Below are positions 31,477 through 39,845 of a stretch of 64,000 bases of DNA, piece by piece. The stretch is from positions 125,462-189,461 of the forward strand of contig NZ_JAMXHT010000005.1 of the NCBI RefSeq assembly GCF_023955655.1. Direction: 5' to 3'. The translations under genes and the position numbers were made by a program. The notes beneath the pieces are model-generated. The model had not been told where the DNA came from, made no database searches, and worked only from the letters and a program-made list of their open reading frames with translations. Source of the stretch: Ralstonia soli (GTDB taxonomy: Bacteria; Pseudomonadota; Gammaproteobacteria; Burkholderiales; Burkholderiaceae). Numbering within the stretch: the first letter of the stretch is position 1; each line of letters starts with the position of its first letter.

Positions 31477-31934
31477 CCATGGACATCGTCCGCCCCATCG
31501 AAGACGAAGTCGCGTTACGCGCGTGCTTTCCCGTCATGCATCAACTGCGGCCGCACCTGGCGGACGCCGACGAACTGGTCGCACGCTGGCGCCGCCAGGT
31601 GGAAGACGGCTATCGCCTGATCGCTGTCTGGCGGGACGGCGCGCCCGTTGCGCTGGCCGGATATCGGTTGCAGGAGAACCTGGTCTACGGCCCGTTCCTG
31701 TATGTCGATGATCTCGTGACCGACGGCAACCTGCGCAGCAGCGGCCTCGGTAACGTGCTGATGGACCACCTTAAGGCTGAGGCCGCGCGCCTGGGCTGTG
31801 CGCGGCTGGTGCTCGACACGCCGTTGTCCAACGTGCTCGGCCACCGTTTCTACTACCGCAACGGGTTGCTGGCGGGCGCGCTGCGCTTCGGTTTCAACAC
31901 CGGTATCAAGACGCAATTTGGAGGCATGCAATGA
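31473..31934 (+). CDS. GNAT-family N-acetyltransferase
   Basis: This 153-residue acetyltransferase has the acetyl-CoA binding region around DDLVTDGNLRSSGLGNVLMD (the RxxGxG/A-like turn is RSSGLG), followed by the HLKAEAARLG helix and HRFYYRNGL near the C-terminus. ATG 31473 overlaps the AhpD stop (ATGA), and its own stop overlaps the next gene. The acceptor is unknown; its place in a MarR-controlled operon suggests detoxification. Confidence 0.88.
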   Translation: MTMDIVRPIEDEVALRACFPVMHQLRPHLADADELVARWRRQVEDGYRLIAVWRDGAPVALAGYRLQENLVYGPFLYVDDLVTDGNLRSSGLGNVLMDHLKAEAARLGCARLVLDTPLSNVLGHRFYYRNGLLAGALRFGFNTGIKTQFGGMQ

Positions 31935-32554
31935 CGACACTGCTGCACGTGGCAGTGAGCCCGCGCGACGACCGCTCGCATAGCCGTCGCGGAGCGCAGC
32001 TGGTGCTCGCACAGTTGGCGCAAGCCACTGGCCTGCGCGTTATCGAGCGCGATCTTGCCGCGACACCGCTGCCGCATCCCGACGCCGGCTTCGTCGAAGC
32101 CAGCCTGACGCCCGACACCAACCGCACCGAAGCGCATCGCGCCGCGCTTGCGCTGTCGGAAACGCTGATCGGCGAGTTGGAGGCGGCGGACGCGGTGCTG
32201 ATCTCCACACCGGTGCACAACTACACGGTGCCATCGGCGTTGAAGGCATGGATCGATCTGGTGGTGCGGCCCGAACGCACGTTCCGTCGCACGGCCCAGG
32301 GCAAGGTGGGCGTGCTGGCGGATCGTTCGGTGCTGGTGGTATCGGCCTCGGGCGGCAACTTTGATGGCGCCCACGCGCAGACCGATTTCCTGATGCCGTA
32401 TCTGCGTTATGTGTTTGCCACCGTGGGCATCCGCCAGGTGGAAGGCATCCGGCTGCAGAACACGGCGCGTGGCACCGAGTCAGCCACGCAGGCCTTCGAA
32501 GGGTTTAGGCAGGAATTGGCCGCGCGGATGTTGCTGATGCCGCTGGTGGCCTGA
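31931..32554 (+). CDS. FMN-dependent NAD(P)H quinone/azo reductase (AzoR-like)
   Basis: This 207-residue flavodoxin-fold protein has an N-terminal phosphate loop with SPRDDRSHSRR and the FMN contacts STPVHNYTVPSALKAWID (family pattern P-x-N/H-x-x-P-x-x-L-K). It likely reduces quinones or azo compounds with two electrons. ATG 31931 overlaps the GNAT stop with ggaggc upstream. It is last in the operon, with a terminator 23 bp later. Confidence 0.88.
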   Translation: MTTLLHVAVSPRDDRSHSRRGAQLVLAQLAQATGLRVIERDLAATPLPHPDAGFVEASLTPDTNRTEAHRAALALSETLIGELEAADAVLISTPVHNYTVPSALKAWIDLVVRPERTFRRTAQGKVGVLADRSVLVVSASGGNFDGAHAQTDFLMPYLRYVFATVGIRQVEGIRLQNTARGTESATQAFEGFRQELAARMLLMPLVA

Positions 32555-32576
32555 CGCAGGCGATCCGCAAAAAGAC

Positions 32577-32610
32577 ACAGGCCGGTACATGACCGGCCTG
32601 TTCTGTTTTT
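32577..32610 (+). terminator. Rho-independent terminator of the AhpD operon
   Basis: A 10-bp stem acaggccggt / accggcctgt with loop acatg is followed by tctgttttt. The convergent secreted-protein gene ends inside it, so it may serve both strands. Confidence 0.9.
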
Positions 32611-32980
32611 ATCGGCATCCGCCGTGGCGCGTCTGACCCCGCGGGCAGGGGTGGATGCGATTGCCGCCGCGGTCCCAGCCGCCCTGGCGCATCTCCCACC
32701 CGCGCGGGCCGTGCACCCAACGCGGCTGTCGCCAGTGATAGCCCGGGCGCCCGCGCATCTGATGGCCCGGCCTCCAGACGTAGCGGTTTCCGTGCCACTG
32801 CCAGTAGCCTGGCGCCCAGACATAGCCCGGCCGCATCCGCGGAATATGCTCGTGGCGCGGCGGTGGCGGCGGGCCGACCCGCACGTGGACGGAAACCTGC
32901 GCCTGTGCAGGCATTGCGATTGAACCCAAGGCGCCCGCAACCGCCAGGCCAATGCCGAGAATCCATGCGTTCTTCTTCAT
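32609..32980 (-). CDS. Secreted YXWGXW-repeat-like protein
   Basis: This 123-residue exported protein has a signal peptide (WILGIGLAVAGALGSIAMPA, cleavage after AQA). The mature part is rich in Trp, Tyr, Arg and Gly, with repeats of the form GYVWAPGYWQWHGNRYVWRP. It has only two cysteines, both close to the C-terminus. Proteins with such repeats are common and of unknown function in beta-proteobacteria. Confidence 0.85.
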   Translation of the reverse strand: MKKNAWILGIGLAVAGALGSIAMPAQAQVSVHVRVGPPPPPRHEHIPRMRPGYVWAPGYWQWHGNRYVWRPGHQMRGRPGYHWRQPRWVHGPRGWEMRQGGWDRGGNRIHPCPRGQTRHGGCR

Positions 32981-33074
32981 ATGAGGAGTCCTCGAAAGCG
33001 TTCGTGCCTGGATCGTAGCATCGGGCTGACCGTTTTCTGGGCCTGGCGCACTGCGTCGCCGCTCAGTGACGCAA

Positions 33075-34682
33075 TCAGGGTGCGGCCTGCGCGGCGTGCG
33101 TGAGTTGCTTCAGGGCCTGGACGAAGTAAGCGCGATCGTGCGGCGCCAGGTCTTGCATGGCTTGCGAGAGGCGCTCCACGGCAGTGCGCGCGGTGGCGTG
33201 GTCGCCGTCGGCATGGGCAAACCATGCCAGCTCCAGCAGCAACCCGCTGACCTGGACGTGGCCATAGCGGTGGTGGCCGCTGTCGTGTTCGCGCAGGCGG
33301 AGCGCGGCCACGTCGGCCCAGCGCGATGGCCAGTAGCGCGCGTCGAATGCCTCGGCAAAAGGGCCCGCGTGCAAGCCCATTTCAGCCAGCGTGAGTGGAG
33401 AGCGGCTTGTATCGGCGCGGGCAATGCGCATCAGCGCGATGGCATTCCACGCCGATTGCAGCGGCCCGCCGTTGCGCAGCGCCTGCCATTCGCTCATGGC
33501 GAGCCAGCGTACGGCGTCGACGGTGCCGTCGGCCTGGGCCGAGTGGGCAAGCGCATCGCGCAGCAGCCAGCATGTCATGCCGAGGTTGGCGGCCACCTGC
33601 TGCACGGCATCGGCGGCCTGGCTTTCCAGCGCGGCGGCCAAGGCGGTTTCGAACTGCGCGACGATGCGCTGCGCCGCCTGGGCACGCATGTCGGGGGCAA
33701 CGCCGGCAGCATCGGCGTAGAGCAGCCGGGCGCGTTCGATCAACGCGCTCAGGTTGTTCCACTCGAAGCGGATCTGCGGGTGATGGCGCAGCAGGCTGCG
33801 GCCGGGTTCGGCATCGGCCAAGCGGGCGAGCAGGCCAGCGGCGAGGTCGAGGTCACGCCGGTCGTATGCGCACCATGCGGTGACAATGCGCTCCATGGCC
33901 GCGAGGTAATCGTTGCCGAGCACGTGACGCTGCCGGCGGTGCGCACGCAGTTGCGAGAGCAGGGCGCTGGCGCGCGTAGAGTCGCCCAGGCGGCGCGCGG
34001 CCATCGCTTCGCCAAGGGTGACGAGGGCGCGCTGGAAATCGTTGTCTGCCGCGTCACCCGCATGGCGCAGCGCAAGCAGGGCGCCTCCGCGTTCGGTATC
34101 CGACGCGCCGGTGCTGGCGCCCAGCGCATGAAGCAGGCGGCCCTCGCGCATGGCGTGGCGCGCGGCCAGGAAGGCGTGCCAGAACGCCGGGTTGGGCGTG
34201 CCCGGCACTGGGCCGGACAACGCGCTCGCATTGGCGTCTGGGATGGTGTCCGTGGCGCTCTCGGGTGCCGCGACGCCGAGGAAGGCACGCACGTCGGCAT
34301 CGTCGGCGATGCGTCCTTCGACCAGGCAGACCACGCGCGCGGCATCTTCAGGGGTAAGCCAGAACGGGCCCTGGCTGCGCTTGTCGGCGTTGAGAAAGCG
34401 CGGTTCCCGATCGCGTTGCTCGCCCCAACCGGCCTGCACGCCCCAGTTCTGCCAGTCGCGAAAGGCGCGGCTAATCATCATGCGCTGCGTGCTGGCGTCC
34501 GATACCGCACCACGCAAGTCGGCCAAGCGCACCAGCGGCTGCTCCGGCGATAGACGATGCGCATACGCCAGCCGCACCAGCAGCCACAGGCTCTGGAACG
34601 GCGCACGCCGCCCATCGACGGTTTGCGGCGTGGTCAGCTCGACATGGAGAGCGGGCGAGGCGGACGAAAGAGGCGGCGTCAT
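33075..34682 (-). CDS. Protein divergent from blaOXA; probable RP3-type regulator of OXA expression
   Basis: This 535-residue soluble, Ala/Leu/Arg-rich protein is mostly helical and TPR-like in its C-terminal two thirds. An N-terminal part (WLLVRLAYAHRLSPEQPLVR) could be a transcriptional-regulator-like winged helix. I recall that in R. pickettii a divergent gene, RP3, about 190 bp from blaOXA-60 and of similar size, is needed for induction of both OXA-22 and OXA-60. Position (184 bp) and size fit. ATG 34682 is preferred; ATG 34715 is also open. No ribosome site is clear. Identity rests on context. Confidence 0.7.
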   Translation of the reverse strand: MTPPLSSASPALHVELTTPQTVDGRRAPFQSLWLLVRLAYAHRLSPEQPLVRLADLRGAVSDASTQRMMISRAFRDWQNWGVQAGWGEQRDREPRFLNADKRSQGPFWLTPEDAARVVCLVEGRIADDADVRAFLGVAAPESATDTIPDANASALSGPVPGTPNPAFWHAFLAARHAMREGRLLHALGASTGASDTERGGALLALRHAGDAADNDFQRALVTLGEAMAARRLGDSTRASALLSQLRAHRRQRHVLGNDYLAAMERIVTAWCAYDRRDLDLAAGLLARLADAEPGRSLLRHHPQIRFEWNNLSALIERARLLYADAAGVAPDMRAQAAQRIVAQFETALAAALESQAADAVQQVAANLGMTCWLLRDALAHSAQADGTVDAVRWLAMSEWQALRNGGPLQSAWNAIALMRIARADTSRSPLTLAEMGLHAGPFAEAFDARYWPSRWADVAALRLREHDSGHHRYGHVQVSGLLLELAWFAHADGDHATARTAVERLSQAMQDLAPHDRAYFVQALKQLTHAAQAAP

Positions 34683-34866
34683 GCAGAAGGCCAGGCGAAG
34701 CGAACGTGGCGCCATTGTGCGCCAAGCCCTGTGTGACAGGCGTTACGCGCGTGACGTGGTGCGGGCCTTGCGCGCTGGCTGGCGCACTGCCCGCTCCCTA
34801 CGATGCGCAGCGCCGGCACATGTCGAAACCCGCCGGCAATCCCCCACTACGTTCAAGGAGCCCTCC

Positions 34867-35682
34867 ATGTTCTCTCGCTGGTCGAAGACCTTCGCGCTTG
34901 CCCTCACGGCGTGCACCGTTGCGATGAGCCCCCCAACTGCTCACGCCGAGTTGGTCGTGCGCGACGACCTCAAGCGCGTGTTCGACAACGCCGGTGTGTC
35001 CGGCACGTTTGTGCTGATGGACATCAGCGCCGACCGCACCTATGTCGTCGACCCGGCACGGGCCGCGCGGCGCATTCACCCCGCATCGACCTTCAAGATT
35101 CCGAACAGCCTGATTGCCTTCGACACCGGCGCCGTGCGCGACGACCACGAGGTGCTGCCCTATGGCGGCAAGCCCCAGCCATACAAGCAGTGGGAGCACG
35201 ACATGGCGCTGCCCGAGGCAATTCGCCTGTCGGCCGTGCCGATCTATCAGGAAGTCGCGCGCCGCGTTGGCCCCGAACGCATGCAGGCCTACGTGGATGC
35301 GTTCGACTATGGCAACCGCCAGATCGGCAGCGTGATCGACCAGTTCTGGCTGCGCGGCCCGCTGGAGATTTCCGCTTTCGAAGAGGCGCGTTTCACCAGC
35401 CGCCTGGCGCTCGGGCAATTGCCCGTCAAGCCGCGCACATGGGACATCGTCCATCGCATGTTGCTGATCGAACAGCAGGGCGCCGCCGCGCTGTACGCCA
35501 AGACGGGTGTGGCGACCGAGTATCAGCCTCAGATTGGCTGGTGGGTCGGCTGGGTGGAACGCGCCGGCCGCGTCTATGCCTTTGCCTTGAATATCGACAT
35601 GCCCCGTGAGGGCGATATGGCCAAGCGCATTCCGCTCGGCAAGGCGCTGATGCAGGCACTGGCGGTGTGGCCAACTCCGTAA
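34867..35682 (+). CDS. blaOXA: Class D beta-lactamase, OXA-60 family
   Basis: This is a 271-residue periplasmic serine beta-lactamase with signal peptide (FALALTACTVAMSPPTAHA). The active-site S74-x-x-K is in ASTFKIPN; SAV is in LSAVPIYQEV, Y148-G-N in FDYGNRQIG and K212-T-G in AKTGVA. The 271-residue length equals that I recall for OXA-60, the chromosomal inducible enzyme of R. pickettii. ATG 34867 has aaggag at good spacing. The divergent gene at 34682 is the likely activator. Confidence 0.93.
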   Translation: MFSRWSKTFALALTACTVAMSPPTAHAELVVRDDLKRVFDNAGVSGTFVLMDISADRTYVVDPARAARRIHPASTFKIPNSLIAFDTGAVRDDHEVLPYGGKPQPYKQWEHDMALPEAIRLSAVPIYQEVARRVGPERMQAYVDAFDYGNRQIGSVIDQFWLRGPLEISAFEEARFTSRLALGQLPVKPRTWDIVHRMLLIEQQGAAALYAKTGVATEYQPQIGWWVGWVERAGRVYAFALNIDMPREGDMAKRIPLGKALMQALAVWPTP

Positions 35683-35892
35683 GACTTCCAGCGCCGTATA
35701 TTGGGATTCCTAGTTTCAATCAGGAATACCCTTGGTTATCGATCAGAACTAGGTTGTAAGACCATTCTTTTTGCAAACAATTGTTGCGTTAGGCCGTTAC
35801 AAAATGGCCGTTAAAAAAATGTCAGGTGCGGTCGTCCATAAACGACTGATGAATACCGCGAAACGCCCGAGGGTCGGGCAAAGGGGATTGCG

Positions 35893-36336
35893 ATGGGCAA
35901 GCTTGTCAAGAAAGGAGCGGTCGCCGTGATGGTGGCCATTGGGGCCACGGGTGCGCTGGCGGAGAGCGGCTCGGGCGGGGTGATCCGCTTTAGCGGGGCG
36001 GTCGTTGCCTCCGGCTACAGCGTGCTGGCTGGCCCGCGTGTTGATCCGGCGCCGAGCAATTTGCAGGCACGCGCGACTAGCTTACGCGGTCAGACGGTGG
36101 TGGATTTCAGCACGCCCGCTGCGCACCCCGTTCCGGCACGCATATGGCTGACGGCGCGTGAGAAGGTGTCTGGCCTGTGGCATCGCGTCACCGACGAGCG
36201 TAGCGTTGCCGGTACGCAGGTGAGCTACAACGGATTCAGCGGAAATCAGCTCTCGGGCAGCAACGGCAGGCTCACGGTATCGAGGCCGCCCTCTGCGGAA
36301 CCCACAGTGGCCGTGGTGACGGTCGCATACCGATAG
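35893..36336 (+). CDS. Small secreted protein, fimbrial-subunit-like
   Basis: This 147-residue protein starts with a basic signal peptide (VAVMVAIGATGALA). The mature start SGGVIRFSGAVVASGY resembles the first strand of type 1 pilin-like domains (GxIxFxGxVV), and the rest is beta-rich, but the usual cysteine pair is missing. ATG 35893 has aaagggg upstream. The 210 bp before it are AT-richer than the surroundings. A terminator follows at 36335. Confidence 0.75.
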   Translation: MGKLVKKGAVAVMVAIGATGALAESGSGGVIRFSGAVVASGYSVLAGPRVDPAPSNLQARATSLRGQTVVDFSTPAAHPVPARIWLTAREKVSGLWHRVTDERSVAGTQVSYNGFSGNQLSGSNGRLTVSRPPSAEPTVAVVTVAYR

Positions 36337-36361
36337 GCGGGGATTCTTCCCCGCCTTTTTT
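36335..36361 (+). terminator. Rho-independent terminator between convergent genes
   Basis: A 9-bp stem aggcgggga / tccccgcct with loop ttct is followed by Ts. It starts at the stop codon of the small secreted protein; opgD ends 12 bp beyond it on the other strand. Confidence 0.9.
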
Positions 36362-36372
36362 ATCGCCCGCGC

Positions 36373-37986
36373 TTATGCCGCCACTGGCCCTACCGGCGAT
36401 TGAAACGGGTGATATTGATAAAGCCAGGTCTCTGACAGCGGCTTGCCATCCACGCGCAGGAACAGGCGCATGTCCACCGGTTCCTTGCCGTCGACGGTCA
36501 GGTCGAACTGTGCGCGCCAGTGGCCCGGCACGCCGTTCGGCACGGCTTCCGTAAACACATACGAGAACTTGCCGCGCGAGGTGCTCAGCACCGCCTCTGG
36601 TTTCACACCAAAGGGCAGCTTCTCGAGGGGGCCACCCTTGAACTCCACCATGAATTTGCGCACGCCATGCGGACGCGGCTGGCCGGGCTGACCACCATTG
36701 CCCATGCGCGTGGCCACGCAGCGCGCCAGCGGCGTCGGGTATGGCTCGTCAGCCAGCCAGTGCAGGCGGTACCGCAGGCGGTACTGGCTGCCCGCACGCG
36801 CCGGCGCCTTCGGCACCCACATGGCGACGATGTTGTCGTGGATCTCGTCGTCGGTCGGAATCTCGATGAGCTGCACCGCGCCTTCGCCCCAGCCCTCCAG
36901 CGGCTCGACCCACAGACTCGGTCGGCGCTCGTAGTGCACGCCGTCCTGGTAGTTGTTGAATTCGCGATCACGCTGCAGCAGGCCGAACCCACGCGGGTTG
37001 TTGTCGCCAAAGGCCGAAGCCATCGTGCGCGGCGGATCGTTCAGCGGGCGCCAGATGCGCTCGCCATTGCCCGTCCACAGGGCTAGGCCGTCGGAGTCGT
37101 GCACCTCGGGGCGCCAGTCGGTGGCGGTGCCTTTGGCGGTTTCCGAGAACCAGTACATCGACGTGGCCGGCGCGATGCCGAAGCGCTCCACGTCCTTACG
37201 CAGGAAGATCGCCGTGTCGATGTCCATCACCACGCCCTTCGTGCGGTGCATCACGAAGCGGTACGCACCCGTGATGCTCGGGCCGTCGAGCAGCGTGTAG
37301 ATGGTCACCGAATCGGCGCGGTTGTCTGCCGGCGTGTCGAACCACACGTGCGTGAAGTTGGGGAATTCCTCCGGCTTGCCGGCCTGCGCCACGTCCAGCG
37401 CAATGCCGCGTGCGGACAGCCCGTACTGATACAGCTCGCCGATGGCGCGGAAGTACGACGCGCCCAGGAAGGCGACCCAGTCGTTCTTCTTCCAGTCGAG
37501 CTTTTTCTGGTCGCCCAGGCGGCTTTCCTGGAAGCGGAAGCCGGCAAAGCCGCTGCCGCGCGGCAACTTGCGCGCGGGGCTGTCGGCGGGCATGTCGAAG
37601 TACGACTCGTCGTAGACGACCTCGCGCGCAGCGCCTTTTTCCACCACGTGCATGCGCACCGGCGCGCGGAAGAATGTGCCCAGGTGGAAGAACGTCACCG
37701 GAAACTGGCCGGGGCCGTCGGCAAACAGCGCGTGCGCGGTGTCGAACTTGATCTTGCCGTGCGCCTCGTAATCGATCTTGGCGAGGATGTCGGCCGGTGC
37801 GGTGGCGGGCGGCGTGTACGGCTTCCCGGCCATCGTGCGGGCGCGCTCGATCAGCGCATCGAAAGAGAACGGCTCGGCATCGCCGAGTTTGACGCGGCTG
37901 GCGGCCAGCGCTTCGGGCGTGATGCCGAGCGCGGCCAGCGTGGCGGTGACGGAAGCGGAGGCAAGCAGGGTTCGACGTGTGACCAT
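36373..37986 (-). CDS. opgD: Glucan biosynthesis protein OpgD (MdoD)
   Basis: OpgD is a periplasmic protein of 537 residues that shapes osmoregulated periplasmic glucans. The N-terminus has a twin-arginine signal (TRRTLLASASVTATLAALG), as OpgD needs. The OpgG/D domain fills the rest (YFDMPADSPARKLPRGSGFA; FNNYQDGVHYERRPSLWVEP; DDEIHDNIVAMWVPKAP). No opgH or opgG is adjacent. It is divergent from the serine hydrolase gene. Confidence 0.93.
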   Translation of the reverse strand: MVTRRTLLASASVTATLAALGITPEALAASRVKLGDAEPFSFDALIERARTMAGKPYTPPATAPADILAKIDYEAHGKIKFDTAHALFADGPGQFPVTFFHLGTFFRAPVRMHVVEKGAAREVVYDESYFDMPADSPARKLPRGSGFAGFRFQESRLGDQKKLDWKKNDWVAFLGASYFRAIGELYQYGLSARGIALDVAQAGKPEEFPNFTHVWFDTPADNRADSVTIYTLLDGPSITGAYRFVMHRTKGVVMDIDTAIFLRKDVERFGIAPATSMYWFSETAKGTATDWRPEVHDSDGLALWTGNGERIWRPLNDPPRTMASAFGDNNPRGFGLLQRDREFNNYQDGVHYERRPSLWVEPLEGWGEGAVQLIEIPTDDEIHDNIVAMWVPKAPARAGSQYRLRYRLHWLADEPYPTPLARCVATRMGNGGQPGQPRPHGVRKFMVEFKGGPLEKLPFGVKPEAVLSTSRGKFSYVFTEAVPNGVPGHWRAQFDLTVDGKEPVDMRLFLRVDGKPLSETWLYQYHPFQSPVGPVAA

Positions 37987-38188
37987 AGGTGCCTGTGATG
38001 TGACTTAAGAATCAGAACAGTCCGACATGGTAACGCGGTGATGGGTTCCGACGCGGTCATGGGGTTCCCCCGGACGGCCGATCCGTAGCCATCCGGGCCT
38101 CAAAAACCGCCATTCGTCGCAACGGATTGGAAGACGCAAGTGCGGTCGACAATACTTGGCGGTAAAACCGAACCCCGGGGGGGCAGAG

Positions 38189-39337
38189 ATGACACGACGA
38201 CTCCGCAGCATGGGCATCGCTCTGGTGCTGGCCGGCATGGTGCCCGCGGTCGCCGCGTCACCTTGCGATGTGCCCGCACAGTTGAGCGACGGCTGGCAGA
38301 TCGAAGCGAACCCCGCTGCCGTCGGCCTGGATGCTGGGCGCCTCTGCACCGTCCTGCGCAGTCTTGCCGACGGTGAAGCGAACGTCCACAGCCTGCTCGT
38401 CGCACGTCACGGTCGCCTGGTGGCGGAGGTCTACCACGCCGGCAAGGACGAACGCGTGAAGGACCTGTTCCGCACCACGCGCACGTTCGACGCCAATGCG
38501 CTGCATGACATCCGCTCGATCAGCAAATCGGTGACGAGCCTCCTGTGGGGCATCGCTCAGGGGCAGGGCAAGACGCCGCCGCTCGATACGCCTGTCCTGT
38601 CTCTGTTTCCCGAGTTGGCCAATCTGAACCGCGATGGCCGCGAGGCGATCACGCTGTCGCAGATGCTGTCGATGTCCAGCGGGCTGGCCTGGAACGAATG
38701 GCGCGCAACGAGCCTGTTCAACAACGACGAGTTCGGGCTGTTCTGGCACAGCTCCCAGGCGCACTACGTGTTCGATCGCCCCATGGCGGCGCAGGCGGGC
38801 ACCCAATTCAATTACAACGGCGGCAATACCGCCGTGCTCGCACAGATCCTGGCCGGGCGGGTCGGCATGTCATTGCCGGACTACGCGCGCAAGCAGCTCT
38901 TCGAACCGCTGGGCATTGCCGAGTGGGAATGGGTGGAAGACTACCGTGGCCGTCCGCTGGCGTTTGCCGGCGTGCGCCTGCGCCCGCGAGACCTGGCGCG
39001 CATCGGCCAGCTTGTGCTGCAACATGGTCAATGGAATGGCCGGCAACTGGTGCCGGCCGAGTGGATTGCCGAATCAACGCGCCCGCACATCGACACCGGT
39101 ATCGAGCCCGGCTTGCAGTACGGCTATCAGTGGTGGCTCGGCAAGGTGGTGGCGGGCGATACCGAGCAGTCGTGGATCGGCGGCATCGGCAATGGCGGCC
39201 AGCGCCTGTGGATCGTGCCGGGGCTCGACATGGTGATCGTCACCACGGCGGGCGACTACAACCAGCGCGCAAGCTGGAAGCAGACCAAAACCCTGTTCGC
39301 GCAGGTGATGGCGGCCGTGCAGCCGCCGCCTCCATAG
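38189..39337 (+). CDS. Serine hydrolase, class C beta-lactamase/penicillin-binding-protein fold
   Basis: This is a 382-residue exported protein with signal peptide (RSMGIALVLAGMVPAVAA). The nucleophile is S110 in SISK (IRSISKSVTSLL), the conserved Tyr lies in FNYNGGNTA (YxN) and the third motif in IGGIGNGGQ. Such proteins are esterases or peptidases more often than beta-lactamases; the substrate is unknown. ATG 38189 has gggggcag upstream; an in-frame GTG/ATG at 38156 is less likely. Confidence 0.88.
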   Translation: MTRRLRSMGIALVLAGMVPAVAASPCDVPAQLSDGWQIEANPAAVGLDAGRLCTVLRSLADGEANVHSLLVARHGRLVAEVYHAGKDERVKDLFRTTRTFDANALHDIRSISKSVTSLLWGIAQGQGKTPPLDTPVLSLFPELANLNRDGREAITLSQMLSMSSGLAWNEWRATSLFNNDEFGLFWHSSQAHYVFDRPMAAQAGTQFNYNGGNTAVLAQILAGRVGMSLPDYARKQLFEPLGIAEWEWVEDYRGRPLAFAGVRLRPRDLARIGQLVLQHGQWNGRQLVPAEWIAESTRPHIDTGIEPGLQYGYQWWLGKVVAGDTEQSWIGGIGNGGQRLWIVPGLDMVIVTTAGDYNQRASWKQTKTLFAQVMAAVQPPPP

Positions 39338-39354
39338 GTGCGTTGCCGCGCGGC

Positions 39355-39825
39355 TTAGAGGAACCGGTCGAGAATCTTGCGGCTGTGCTTGTCCAGCGCA
39401 AACTGGTCACGGATCAGGTAATGGATGCCGTGGCTGTCGGAGATCAGCAGTGTGGTGCCGGTCAGGCGGCGGATGTCTTCTTCGCCGCGCAGCACGAGGT
39501 CGGTCTGGCCGCGGTCGGTCTGCACTGTCCACGTGCTGGGCGTGGCGTAGGTCGACACGCCGACGATCTTGCGAATCTCGGGCATGAATTCGCGCGCCGA
39601 GAGTTCGTCCTCGATCAGCGCGCGCGTGGGCGCGGGCAGCGCATCGAACTGCGTTATCCAGGCCAGTTCGCGGCCATCGGTGCTCATCAGGCTCAGGCCT
39701 TCGCTTGCGGCCGAGATAGGGAACGCGCGCACGGGCACCACGCCTTCGTGCACGGTGCCGTCGGCCAAGGTCATCACAAGCTTGCCGAAGCCGTTGCGGC
39801 TCAGGGTGAAATCGGGCGTTTGCAT
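39355..39825 (-). CDS. DUF1854 protein associated with cyanophycin genes
   Basis: This is a 156-residue soluble protein of family DUF1854 (FTLSRNGFGKLVMTLADGTV; REFMPEIRKIVGVSTYATPS; QFALDKHSRKILDRFL). The family commonly occurs next to cyanophycin synthetase and an ABC transporter, as here; its biochemical role is not established. ATG 39825 has GGAAAG 6 bases upstream. ATG 39849 would overlap the ABC transporter stop (ATGA) and add 8 residues. Confidence 0.85.
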   Translation of the reverse strand: MQTPDFTLSRNGFGKLVMTLADGTVHEGVVPVRAFPISAASEGLSLMSTDGRELAWITQFDALPAPTRALIEDELSAREFMPEIRKIVGVSTYATPSTWTVQTDRGQTDLVLRGEEDIRRLTGTTLLISDSHGIHYLIRDQFALDKHSRKILDRFL

Positions 39826-39845
39826 CGCAGGCTTTCCAGAAATCA

